Assembly (NCBI RefSeq): GCF_030269765.1
Contig: NZ_BSTX01000001.1
Coordinates: forward strand, 1,309,370 to 1,373,369
DNA length: 64,000 bases
DNA from: Actinorhabdospora filicis
GTDB taxonomy: Bacteria > Actinomycetota > Actinomycetes > Mycobacteriales > Micromonosporaceae
Direction: 5' to 3'
Made by a program: the position numbers and the translations under genes. Numbering within the stretch: position 1 is the first letter of the stretch; each line of letters opens with the position of its first letter. The notes beneath the pieces were generated by a model. The model searched no databases. It saw only the letters and a list, made by a program, of their open reading frames with translations, and was not told the DNA's origin. This document shows, one piece after another, positions 32,146 through 40,631 of the stretch.

Positions 32146-35120
32146 GAGCTCAGCAATGTGTCGAGGACCTTGCCGTTGAGGTAGTGGTCGACGGTCATCC
32201 CAGCGGCTCGTGACTCACGGCCGAGGTCGAAGAGGGTGTCGTAGATCTTGGCGCCGCCGCCACCCATGAAGTGGATGTTCGAGACCGTCTTGACGACATC
32301 CCCGAACGGCATTTTCGGCTGGTCGCGCATGACCACGGCGATGTCGTTGAGCGCGGTCTCCAGCGGGACCCCCATGGTCCTGATCTCGGTGGCGAACTTG
32401 GAGACCAGCTCGTCCGGAATGCCGACCCGGGCGTTCGCCGCAGCGATGTCGTACATCTCTTCAGCCCGTTTCAGTGCCGGGCCTTCGTAGGTCTTGATGA
32501 TCTTCTCGGCGTCGAAGGCCTCCCCGAAGTACTTGGGAGTGATCTCGGCGAGCTTGTTCGTCTCGAAGGTCCGCCACGCGCCCGGGACGGTGGCGGCGTG
32601 ATCCATGGCGCCCATCGGGATGTGGGTGCCGATGTAGGAGATGTTGTCGGGCGCGTAGACCTTCATGCCCAGCTTCTCCGCGAGCTTGTCGGCGAAGCCG
32701 CTGTAGATCTCACCGGTCTTGCAGGAGTTCAGAACCAGGGAGCCGCCCGCTTCCTTGATCTTGAGGAACTCGGGGTTCTTCATGAGCACCTCGGCGGTCT
32801 GGGAGGCGTCCAGGAAATGATCGGCCTTGCCGGTGACGCGCATGTTGTCGGCGCTGTAGGCGAAGTTCTTGATCTCACTGAACATGGGTTCGGCCTTCGT
32901 GCCGACGTTGACCACCCACTTGTCGGCGAGGTGGATCTTGATTCCGCCGATGTCGATCCCTTCGACGTTGGGGTAGGCCGTGCCCGGAACCATGTCCTCG
33001 GCCTTGGCCGTCACCGTGCTCGCGGGCATGTCCACGTTCTTCGGGATCGCCACGGTCTTGAGGTCGCCGTGCGCACTGAACATGAAGATCTCTTCATTCG
33101 CCCATGGCGCCTTGGTGTGGTTCGTCCAAGGACCGTTGTCGACGGGACGGCCGACCTTGCGGATGTCCATGTGACCCCACGCGTTGACGTCGCCCATCCA
33201 CCTGTCACCCGGGAAGCGGGGAGTGCCGACCCATTCGGCGTCGTGCTTGAAGCCGTAACCGACCGTGCCGTCCTTGGTGGGCAGCTTGAAGGCCTCGATG
33301 TCGTCACCGAAGTTGACGCGCGTGCCAGGTGGGACGGAGGAAGGCCCGGGCACGTGCGGCGGGGGCTCGTAGTGCGGGAATTTCGGCACGGTCAGTTTGC
33401 CGGGCAGCTTGGAGTGAGCCATCTTCGGCAGGTCGGTTTCGAGGTCGTCCTCGGCGCGCCGCTTCCGGTTGAACGGGATCGCGTCCAGGTCGTCGGCGGC
33501 CCGTCCGGCGGGTGGCAGGTCGATGTCCATGTCATCGGCCGCACGACCGGGGCTGGGCGGGAGGTCGATGTCCATGTCATCGGCGGCCCGGCCCGGACTC
33601 GGAGGCAGATCGATGTCCATATCGTCGGCGGCCCGGCCCGGACTCGGAGGCAGATCGATGTCCATGTCATCCGCCGCACGCCCCGGACTCGGAGGCAGAT
33701 CGATGTCCATATCGTCGGCGGCCCGGCCCGGACTCGGAGGCAGATCGATGTCCATATCGTCGGCGGCCCGGCCCGGACTCGGAGGCAGATCGATGTCCAT
33801 GTCATCCGCCGCACGCCCCACGTTCGGCGGCTCGATGTGGATCGGCGTCGCTCCCGGGTAGTGCGACTGCGGACGCGCCTTGCTGCCGTCCGGCCGCTGC
33901 CACACGATGTCGTCGAAGTCCCCCGACTGCGGACGCGGTTTCACCTCCGGCTTCGCTGGAGCCGGCGTCGTGCTGTGCACCGGCGAGACCGGCCGCACGT
34001 CCACCTTCACCGTCTTCATCTGGAACACGTTGTCCAGCCCCTTGGTGATCAGCCCCTTGATCGCCGATCCGAGGTTCTTCGCCCCGGTCAGAGCCAGGTT
34101 CCCCAGGGTCTTGGCGAAGTTGGTGACCTTCGTGATCAGGGTGCCGATCTTCGCCGCCGCCGCGGCGTTGAACGCGGCGACCTTCGGCAGGGCCAGGAAC
34201 TGCTTGATGCCGGGCAGTCCGGCGATGGTCTTCCCGGCCTTGACCCACACGAAACCGGGGACGAACGCGAGGGCCCCCAGGACGAGGGCGGCGATGTCCC
34301 AGTGGCCGGTGACGACGCCTTCCAGGATGACCGTGCCCATGTCGATCGCGGTGAGGGTGAGCGAGATGGCCAGGCCGATGGCGCCGAAGAAGGCGAGCCC
34401 GAAGGACAGGATCCCGATGACCCACTTGAACCAGGAGTTGTTCTTGATCCAGTCGACGATCTTCTCGCCGAGGCCGCGGTCGGGGACGCGGACCTCGGCG
34501 GCGGTGTTGAGGGCGGTGACGGCGGTCTTGACCGCGCCTTCGCGCAGGGCGCGGGCGTCGGCGGCGATCTGGCGGGCCATGTTCATCTTGCCCTCGACGC
34601 CGGCGACGGTGCGTTTGGCGGCCTCGAAGGCGTCCTTGGCGGCCAGGTAGTCGCGGTCGGTGGCGAGGTCCTTCTTGTCGTCGCGGGCGACTTCGGCGGC
34701 GAAGGACAGCGCGGCGCGGGCGTGGCCGAGGGCGCCGCCGGCGGTCTTCATCTCCGCCTCGGCCTCCAGGGCCATGGTCAGGGCGCGCTGGGCGTCGCCC
34801 TGGGCCTGTTCGAGGACGCCGGTGTACTTGTCGACGGCGTCACCGGCGGAGCGGAAGGCGGTGGTGAGCTTCCCGAGCCAGCCGGGCAGTTCGGCGACGC
34901 GGGAGCTGATCTGCTCCATGGTCTTGCCCGCGCCGCCCTTGCCGTACTGGTCGCCTTTGAGCATGGTGGCGATGGTTCCGGCGTGCTCGGTGTTGTCGGC
35001 GATCTCCTTGTACCGCGTGGCGTAGGTGCGGATGGTGGGCGGGTCCCCGGGGGCGGGGTCGCCGCCGACGAGGTCCCAGCCCCGGGCGTCGTCGGGCCCT
35101 TCCCAGCCTTTGCGTGCCAT
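32136..35120 (-). CDS. Large WXG-type effector candidate with caspase-like domain
   Basis: The protein has 994 residues. Residues about 25-220 are helical with PGWLGKL near a helix break. Residues about 226-290 hold two or three hydrophobic helices (WVIGILSFGLAFFGAIGLAI...). Residues about 434-545 are seven copies of GRAADDMDIDLPPSP plus a degenerate eighth. Residues about 600-860 form an alpha/beta domain with IFMFSAHGDLK (His684) and GSLVLNSCKTGEIYSGFA (Cys800) followed by KLGMKVYAPDN; this His...Cys arrangement with strand-HG and NxCxTG matches caspase/C80-like peptidases. A helical tail ends it. It is encoded just after the EccC-type ATPase and is probably a secreted or membrane-inserted toxin. 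Confidence 0.8.
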   Translation of the reverse strand: MARKGWEGPDDARGWDLVGGDPAPGDPPTIRTYATRYKEIADNTEHAGTIATMLKGDQYGKGGAGKTMEQISSRVAELPGWLGKLTTAFRSAGDAVDKYTGVLEQAQGDAQRALTMALEAEAEMKTAGGALGHARAALSFAAEVARDDKKDLATDRDYLAAKDAFEAAKRTVAGVEGKMNMARQIAADARALREGAVKTAVTALNTAAEVRVPDRGLGEKIVDWIKNNSWFKWVIGILSFGLAFFGAIGLAISLTLTAIDMGTVILEGVVTGHWDIAALVLGALAFVPGFVWVKAGKTIAGLPGIKQFLALPKVAAFNAAAAAKIGTLITKVTNFAKTLGNLALTGAKNLGSAIKGLITKGLDNVFQMKTVKVDVRPVSPVHSTTPAPAKPEVKPRPQSGDFDDIVWQRPDGSKARPQSHYPGATPIHIEPPNVGRAADDMDIDLPPSPGRAADDMDIDLPPSPGRAADDMDIDLPPSPGRAADDMDIDLPPSPGRAADDMDIDLPPSPGRAADDMDIDLPPSPGRAADDMDIDLPPAGRAADDLDAIPFNRKRRAEDDLETDLPKMAHSKLPGKLTVPKFPHYEPPPHVPGPSSVPPGTRVNFGDDIEAFKLPTKDGTVGYGFKHDAEWVGTPRFPGDRWMGDVNAWGHMDIRKVGRPVDNGPWTNHTKAPWANEEIFMFSAHGDLKTVAIPKNVDMPASTVTAKAEDMVPGTAYPNVEGIDIGGIKIHLADKWVVNVGTKAEPMFSEIKNFAYSADNMRVTGKADHFLDASQTAEVLMKNPEFLKIKEAGGSLVLNSCKTGEIYSGFADKLAEKLGMKVYAPDNISYIGTHIPMGAMDHAATVPGAWRTFETNKLAEITPKYFGEAFDAEKIIKTYEGPALKRAEEMYDIAAANARVGIPDELVSKFATEIRTMGVPLETALNDIAVVMRDQPKMPFGDVVKTVSNIHFMGGGGAKIYDTLFDLGRESRAAGMTVDHYLNGKVLDTLLSSWD
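33484..33818 (-). repeat. 45-bp tandem repeats encoding GRAADDMDIDLPPSP
   Basis: Seven in-frame 45-bp units plus a diverged eighth (GRAADDLDA). At protein level the units are identical except that the last full one lacks the final SP. The DNA shows two alternating synonymous types (CATATCGTCGGCG and CATGTCATCCGCC variants), so copies have been homogenised in blocks. Confidence 0.95.
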
Positions 35121-35125
35121 GAGTG

Positions 35126-38100
35126 TCAGTCCTCCCCGGTGGCCAGGGGCAGCGCGAGGCGGCGCGGCTCGGGCTCGCCGAGCGCGGCCAGCCCGCGGCC
35201 GGGCCGGATGGGCCCGCCGATGAGCTGCCGGTTGACGCGTCCGCCGATGAGTTCACCGGCGGTCAGGTCCTGCGGTGAGAGCAGGACGGCGGCGCGGTTG
35301 CGGCGGGCGTGCACCTGCCAGGCGGCGTAGCCGCCGGCGAGGTCGTCCACGGTGCCGCCCGCGATGAGGGCCCGCAGCCCGAGGTGGCGTCCGGCGGCGA
35401 TGCCCTCCAGGAGGTCGTCGGCCTCCTGGCGGGGCAGCAGCTCGGCGTCGTCGGCGAGCACCACCAGCGGCCGCTGCGATTCCATGGCCCGTTCGAGGCG
35501 CGAGAACTGGGCGGCGATGTCGGTGACGCAGGCCAGGACGCCGGGCCGCCCGGCGAGGTCCCGCAGCGGTGAGGGCTTGGGCGCGATGACGGCGACGTCG
35601 ATGCCGGACGCGCGCAGGTCGGCGGCCATCGCCAGCAGCGCGGTGCTGCGTCCCGACCGCGAGGGTCCGGCGACCAGCAGGGTCGGCACGGACGCCAGGT
35701 CGGCCCCGTAGGCGGTGAGCTCGTCGCCGCCGACGCCCACGAGCGTCCACAGGGGACCGGCGGTGGCGGGGCGCAGGACGCGCGCCTCGGCGACGGTGAG
35801 CCGCTCCGGGAGCGGGTCGAAGCGCATCGGCCGCGGTCCGCCGACGGTGGCGGGCACCGCGAGTTCCTTCAGCGCGGCGGCCTGCGCGGCGGCGTCGGCG
35901 CTGCCGGAGAGCACCGCCAGCTGCACCTCGGCGCCGTCGGAGGCGCGGATCGCGCGCCCGGCGGGCCAGCGTTTGGGCAGGTCGGCGGGCCGCAACCCGA
36001 TCATGGTGACGTCGGAGCGGTCCTGGAGGCGCAGGATGAGCTTCTCCTGCGCCAGCGGCGCGTACCGCCCGGACAGCAGCTCCTGGTCACCGGCGGCGAT
36101 GACGTGGACGCCGACGGCCGCGCCCTCGCGGAACAGGGCCATGACGCCGTCGAGGATCTCGCCGTTGCCCTCGGCGCCGATGGTGCGGGTGAACACCTCC
36201 CAGCGGTCCAGCAGCAGGAACGCGCGCGCGGGCCGGGTCTCCGGCGGCAGTTCGCCGACGGTGGGGACGCCGTGCGCGGCGCACAGCTCCTGCCGGTGGG
36301 CGACCTCGGTCCGCAGCCGCTCCACGAGGCGCGTGACGCGGTCGGGCTGGCCGCGGGTGACGACCGCGCCGGTGTGCGGCAGGTCGGCCAGCGCCAGCAG
36401 GGCGCCGTTGCCGCAGTCGATGCCGTACAGGTGCAGTTCGGCGCTGGTGTGCCCGGCGGCGAGGACGCCCGCGAGGGTGCGCAGGGCCTCCGAGCGGCCG
36501 GAGCGGGCCGAGCCGACGATGTGCAGGTGCTCCATCGTGGACGGGTCGACCACGAGGGGTTCCTGCCGCTGGCTCGCCGGCAGGTCCACCAAGCCCCACG
36601 CGCCGGGGGCGGACAGGTCGGCCAGCGGCAGCAGGTCCGGCAGCGGCGGCAGCCACGGCGTCCCGGGCGGGCCGGTGAGCGACTCGCGGGCGGCGGCGTT
36701 GATGGCGTCCACCAGCGCGGTCAGGTCGGTGACCTCGCCCTCGGGCGGGGTCTCGGGACGCGGCGGCGGACTGCCCACGGCCCGCCACGGCAGCACCGTC
36801 ACCCGGGTCGGGGCGACGACGCCGCGCGCGCCCTCGGGGCGGCGGCCGGAGGCGCGGGCGATCTGCACGGGGATCAGCGGCGAGGACTGCCCGGCGCGGA
36901 CGAAGGCCCGGCCGGGTGTGTGCAGGCCGATCCCGGCGGCGTCGCGGGCGTCGATGATGTCCTGCGACTCGCTGGAGTCGGTGACGCGCAGGGCGATGCG
37001 CAGGTTGGTGTTGGCGCGGATGTCGGCCGAGACCACCCCGGCGGGCCGCTGCGTGGCCAGGATCAGGTGCAGGCCCAGGGACCGGCCGCGCTGCGCCACG
37101 TTGACCAGGCCGGTGACGAAGTCGGGCAGCTCGCGCACCAGGGAGGCGAACTCGTCGATGACGATCACCAGGCGCGGCAGCGGCGGGCGGTTCGCCACGC
37201 GCTGGTAGTCCTCGATGTCGCGGGCCTCGTAGGCGGCGAACAGCCGTTCCCGCCGCAGCAGCTCGGCCTTCAGCGACGTCAGGGCGCGCTCGACCATGTG
37301 CGGGTCGAGGTCGGTGACCAGCCCGACGGTGTGCGGCAGGCGGACGCAGTCGGTGAAGGCGCTGCCGCCCTTGTAGTCGACCAGCAGGAAGTTCAGGGCC
37401 TCCGGCGAGTTGCCGGTGGCCAGGGACGCCACCAGCGTCTGCAGCAGCTCGGACTTGCCCGCGCCGGTGGTGCCCGCGATGAGGCCGTGCGGGCCGTCCT
37501 TGCGCAGGTCGAGGGTGAAGGGCGCGTCGAGGGACATGCCGACGACGGCCTCGGTGCCGCGCCCGGAGGCGCGCCAGCGCTGGAGCACGTCGGCGGCCTC
37601 GGGGTGCTCCATGCCCAGCAGGTCCAGCAGCCGCACCGACTCCGGCAGGGCCTCGCCCGCGCCGGGCGTCCCGTCCCGCAGCGGGCCCAGCGCCAGGCCG
37701 AGCCGCTCGGTCCAGTCGCGGCCGATCGCGTCGGGACGCACGCCCGTCAGGCGCTCCTCGCCGGGCAGCTGCACCGCGAGGGTCCCATCGCGCTGCTCGG
37801 TGACGATCGCGCGGCACTCCTCGGCGAGGAACTTCTCCTCGGCGGCCAGGCAGATCACGTGCACGTCGAGGGACGGGCCGTCCCGCAGGACCTGCACCAG
37901 GCCCGGCATGTGCCGCAGCCGCAGCGCGTCCTCGATGAGGACCACGATCGCGGGCCCGCCGGGGACGTGGCGGCGCATCTCGACGGTGGAGGCCAGCTCG
38001 GCGACGCGCCGGGCGATGCCGTCCAGGTCGGTGGCGACGGTGGCCAGGCCCTGCGCCTCGCCCTCCCCGTCGCGGGTGTGCGGGAGCCAGCGCAGCCAGC

Positions 38101-39310
38101 CCCACTCCTCCTCGTCGGCGCCCCGGGCGAGCAGGTAGACGCGCACGTCGGTCGGCGAGTGCCAGGCCGCGGCCTGTGCCAGCAGCCAGCGCGCGGTGTC
38201 GCGGGCGAGCCCGGTTCCGGCGATGCCGATGACGCCGTGCTCGGCGAGCGGCACGGTGACCGGGACGTCGGCGGCCAGCGGCGGGGCGGCGTCCTCGTCG
38301 TCGTGGTCGTCGATGGTGACGGCGGCGGGCCGGTCGGCGGTCCCGGCGCGCAGGCGCAGGAAGTCGTCGTCGCCGCGGCGGCGCTCCCACAGCCGCCGTC
38401 CCGGGCCCTCGGCGGTCAGCGCGGTGACGGCCGGGTCGGGCTGGGCGGCGCGGCGGTGGGCGCGCTCGGCGGCGACGGCCTCGTCGGCCTTGGCGCGCAC
38501 GGCCGCGCGGGTCTCCTCGTACTCGGCGAGCTGGCGCTTGTAGGCGCCCTTGCCGCGTTTCCGGTTGGAGAAGTGCATGGCGATCGCGCTGATCGGGGAG
38601 AGCAGCGCGAACATCAGGTAGTAGTACTGCTTGAAGATCGCCACGCACGCGAAGGCCATCACCAGCGGCAGGACCAGCCCGACCACCAGCGGGAACGCCT
38701 GGCGCTCGCTGGGGGTGGGCTTGCGCGGGACGGACAGGCGCGTCGCGGCGACCGGGGTGACCATGCGCGGCGGGCGGTAGAAGTCGAGCCCGGCGCCGTC
38801 GGCGGAGGCCTGGAGGGCCCCGTCGGGACGGGTGACGGGGTGGGCCTCCAGGAGCATGTCGCCGAGGGCGAGCTGCGCGCCGGGCGGCCAGTCGCCGCCG
38901 GTGGTCTCCTCGCCGTCCAGCGGGACAGGGGTGGCGGAGGTGAACTCGCAGGCGCCGGTGCGGCGGACCGTCACCCGCAGCCCTTCGACGTCGTGGACGC
39001 CGGGGGCGAGGCGTACGACGCGCCCGGCGCCGGTCCCGGCGACGAAGCGGACCTCGGCGACGCCGCCGGACGGGGCTCGCCCGCCCGGCGCGAAGCCGAC
39101 GACGGACGCGTCCCGCAGTGCCGACTGCCAGACGGAGGTCTGGGGGTCGAGGGGCACGCCGTCGAGGTGGAGCACGCCCGGGTCGCCTTCTCCCCGGCGC
39201 AGCACGGCGCTGATCTCGGCGGCCACCGCCGCGACGGTCGTGGTGGGGTCGGCCTCGACGAGCACGTCGGCGGCGTCCCCGGAGTCGATGACCCGAAGCT
39301 GGAGCCTCAT
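35126..39310 (-). CDS. eccC: EccC/EssC-type FtsK-SpoIIIE ATPase of a type VII-like system
   Basis: This 1394-residue membrane ATPase has an N-terminal ubiquitin-like (YukD-like) stretch at about residues 1-75 (VEADPTTTVAAVAAEI), an FHA-like region and two membrane helices at about residues 205-247. The first ATPase has Walker A IAGTTGAGKSELLQTLV (Lys619) and Walker B LVIVIDEF, with the FtsK-type LATQRPAGVVSADIRAN. Two further ATPase folds carry Arg for Lys in the P-loop (GSARSGRSE and GPSRSGRST). ATG 39310 overlaps the WXG100 stop (TAATG). It would energise export of WXG100-type substrates. Confidence 0.93.
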   Translation of the reverse strand: MRLQLRVIDSGDAADVLVEADPTTTVAAVAAEISAVLRRGEGDPGVLHLDGVPLDPQTSVWQSALRDASVVGFAPGGRAPSGGVAEVRFVAGTGAGRVVRLAPGVHDVEGLRVTVRRTGACEFTSATPVPLDGEETTGGDWPPGAQLALGDMLLEAHPVTRPDGALQASADGAGLDFYRPPRMVTPVAATRLSVPRKPTPSERQAFPLVVGLVLPLVMAFACVAIFKQYYYLMFALLSPISAIAMHFSNRKRGKGAYKRQLAEYEETRAAVRAKADEAVAAERAHRRAAQPDPAVTALTAEGPGRRLWERRRGDDDFLRLRAGTADRPAAVTIDDHDDEDAAPPLAADVPVTVPLAEHGVIGIAGTGLARDTARWLLAQAAAWHSPTDVRVYLLARGADEEEWGWLRWLPHTRDGEGEAQGLATVATDLDGIARRVAELASTVEMRRHVPGGPAIVVLIEDALRLRHMPGLVQVLRDGPSLDVHVICLAAEEKFLAEECRAIVTEQRDGTLAVQLPGEERLTGVRPDAIGRDWTERLGLALGPLRDGTPGAGEALPESVRLLDLLGMEHPEAADVLQRWRASGRGTEAVVGMSLDAPFTLDLRKDGPHGLIAGTTGAGKSELLQTLVASLATGNSPEALNFLLVDYKGGSAFTDCVRLPHTVGLVTDLDPHMVERALTSLKAELLRRERLFAAYEARDIEDYQRVANRPPLPRLVIVIDEFASLVRELPDFVTGLVNVAQRGRSLGLHLILATQRPAGVVSADIRANTNLRIALRVTDSSESQDIIDARDAAGIGLHTPGRAFVRAGQSSPLIPVQIARASGRRPEGARGVVAPTRVTVLPWRAVGSPPPRPETPPEGEVTDLTALVDAINAAARESLTGPPGTPWLPPLPDLLPLADLSAPGAWGLVDLPASQRQEPLVVDPSTMEHLHIVGSARSGRSEALRTLAGVLAAGHTSAELHLYGIDCGNGALLALADLPHTGAVVTRGQPDRVTRLVERLRTEVAHRQELCAAHGVPTVGELPPETRPARAFLLLDRWEVFTRTIGAEGNGEILDGVMALFREGAAVGVHVIAAGDQELLSGRYAPLAQEKLILRLQDRSDVTMIGLRPADLPKRWPAGRAIRASDGAEVQLAVLSGSADAAAQAAALKELAVPATVGGPRPMRFDPLPERLTVAEARVLRPATAGPLWTLVGVGGDELTAYGADLASVPTLLVAGPSRSGRSTALLAMAADLRASGIDVAVIAPKPSPLRDLAGRPGVLACVTDIAAQFSRLERAMESQRPLVVLADDAELLPRQEADDLLEGIAAGRHLGLRALIAGGTVDDLAGGYAAWQVHARRNRAAVLLSPQDLTAGELIGGRVNRQLIGGPIRPGRGLAALGEPEPRRLALPLATGED

Positions 39311-39603
39311 TACTTCTTGAGCGCTCCGCCCAGGTCCGTGTCGAGCTTGGTGAACGCCTCGCCGACGGCCTTGAGGTAGTCGGAGATGCCCTCCAGGCCC
39401 GTGGAGACGCCGTTGGCGCTCTTGATGAAGCTCTCGCAGAACGGCCGGAACGACGTCTCGGAGTTCGGCGTCTTGTACCCGGAGGCGAGCAGGGTCTCGA
39501 TCTTCGACTTGGCCGAGGCGATGTCGGAGGCGAGGGTCCCGGCGTGCCCGCGCAGCCAGGTGGCGGCGGAGGCCACGGCCTCCGGATCGACCTGCATGAC
39601 CAT
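39310..39603 (-). CDS. WXG100 family protein (EsxA-like)
   Basis: This 97-residue helical-hairpin protein begins MVMQVDPEAVASAATWLRGHAGTLASDI, and its second helix is FRPFCESFIKSANGVSTGLEGISDYLKAVGEAF. Length and heptad pattern fit WXG100, but the turn reads LLASGYKTPNSE rather than a clear W-x-G. GGAAGGAG lies six bases before ATG 39603. It is the first gene of the seven-gene minus-strand operon and the presumed substrate and activator of the EccC-type ATPase encoded next. Confidence 0.85.
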   Translation of the reverse strand: MVMQVDPEAVASAATWLRGHAGTLASDIASAKSKIETLLASGYKTPNSETSFRPFCESFIKSANGVSTGLEGISDYLKAVGEAFTKLDTDLGGALKK

Positions 39604-39742
39604 GGATGGCTCCTTCCCAACGGTGAGGTGGGAAGCCTCGCGGGCGCGGGTCGGAAGGCGGTTGCAAACGGGTCGCCGTCACCGTTGGTGATGGATCGGC
39701 TACCGTAGCGATGATCTGGGGCCTGCACCATTTGAGGGGCTT

Positions 39743-40546
39743 GTGAACCACGAACGCTTCGTCGCGCGGCACCGGCGGACGCCCGCCTGGGAGCCGCACG
39801 CGTCCCGGGCGATGCTGCGCATCGGCACCGAGTGGGACTTCTGCGGCACCTACACCGGCCGCCGCCGGGCCGCCTCGACCGCGCAGGTCCAGTACGCGAC
39901 GGTGGTCGCCGCCGCCGTGATCGGCGCGAGCGTGATCGCCCTCGCGGCGGGCAGCGTCCTGCCGGACGGCGGTGTCGTGCGTCCCGCAGCGGGTCCCCCG
40001 GCGGTGGTCGCGGTGGTGACGCAGGAGCCGCTGGTCGCCGTCCCCCGCGAGACCTCACAGGCGGCGACCCGCACGATGGACCGCAGTCCCCTCAAGGCGC
40101 AGGACGCCGAGGACTACTGGACGCCGCCGCTGCGCGAGTTCGACCTGACGTCCTTCTACGGGACCCGCTGGGGCGTCCTGCACGCCGGGATCGACCTGGC
40201 CGCGCCGACCGGGACCACCGTCCACGCCGCCCACCGGGGCGTGGTGAGCGAATCGGGCTGGGCGGGCACGTACGGGTACCTCGTGGTCGTCGACCACGGC
40301 GGTGGCGTGCAGACCTACTACGCGCACAACTCGGCGCTGATCGCCAAGGCCGGGGACAAGGTCGAGGCGGGCGACCCGATCTCGCGGGTCGGCAACACCG
40401 GCTACTCCTTCGGCCCGCACTGCCACTTCGAGGTGCACGTCAAGGGCGAGAAGGTCGACCCGATGCCGTACCTGAAGAAGCGCGGGCTGGACGTGGCGAA
40501 GGCGGCCAAGACGGTGGTTCAGGACGACTCGCTGGTGCCGGGCTGA
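39743..40546 (+). CDS. M23 (LytM-type) family peptidase
   Basis: This 267-residue protein has a cytoplasmic N-terminus, one membrane helix (about residues 50-72) and an extracytoplasmic LytM domain with all zinc/catalytic motifs: HAGIDLAAPTGT (HxxxD), a YAHNS stretch and FGPHCHFEVHV (HxH). It should cleave peptidoglycan cross-bridges, or activate another hydrolase, at the cell surface. GTG 39743 begins NHERFVARHRRTPAWEPHA. It is divergent from the WXG100 gene and lies 85 bp before pcrA. No ydaO-type leader is present upstream. Confidence 0.92.
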   Translation: MNHERFVARHRRTPAWEPHASRAMLRIGTEWDFCGTYTGRRRAASTAQVQYATVVAAAVIGASVIALAAGSVLPDGGVVRPAAGPPAVVAVVTQEPLVAVPRETSQAATRTMDRSPLKAQDAEDYWTPPLREFDLTSFYGTRWGVLHAGIDLAAPTGTTVHAAHRGVVSESGWAGTYGYLVVVDHGGGVQTYYAHNSALIAKAGDKVEAGDPISRVGNTGYSFGPHCHFEVHVKGEKVDPMPYLKKRGLDVAKAAKTVVQDDSLVPG

Positions 40547-40631
40547 GCCTCGCTCCCCCGTCCCGGACTCACCCGTTCGAACGGGTGTCCCGAAGCTCCT
40601 GTCGGACCCCCGGCATAGACTCGGTGACGCC

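Noticed and set aside
32271..39379. Very long open frames on the strand opposite the effector and EccC genes (over 1000 codons)
   Set aside because: They arise from third-position GC bias. Their translations are Arg/Gly/Ala/Val-rich without domains, while the minus-strand frames carry clear motifs.
39604..39742. Possible ydaO (c-di-AMP) riboswitch before the M23 peptidase
   Set aside because: The divergent spacer is only 139 bp and shows none of the conserved core.
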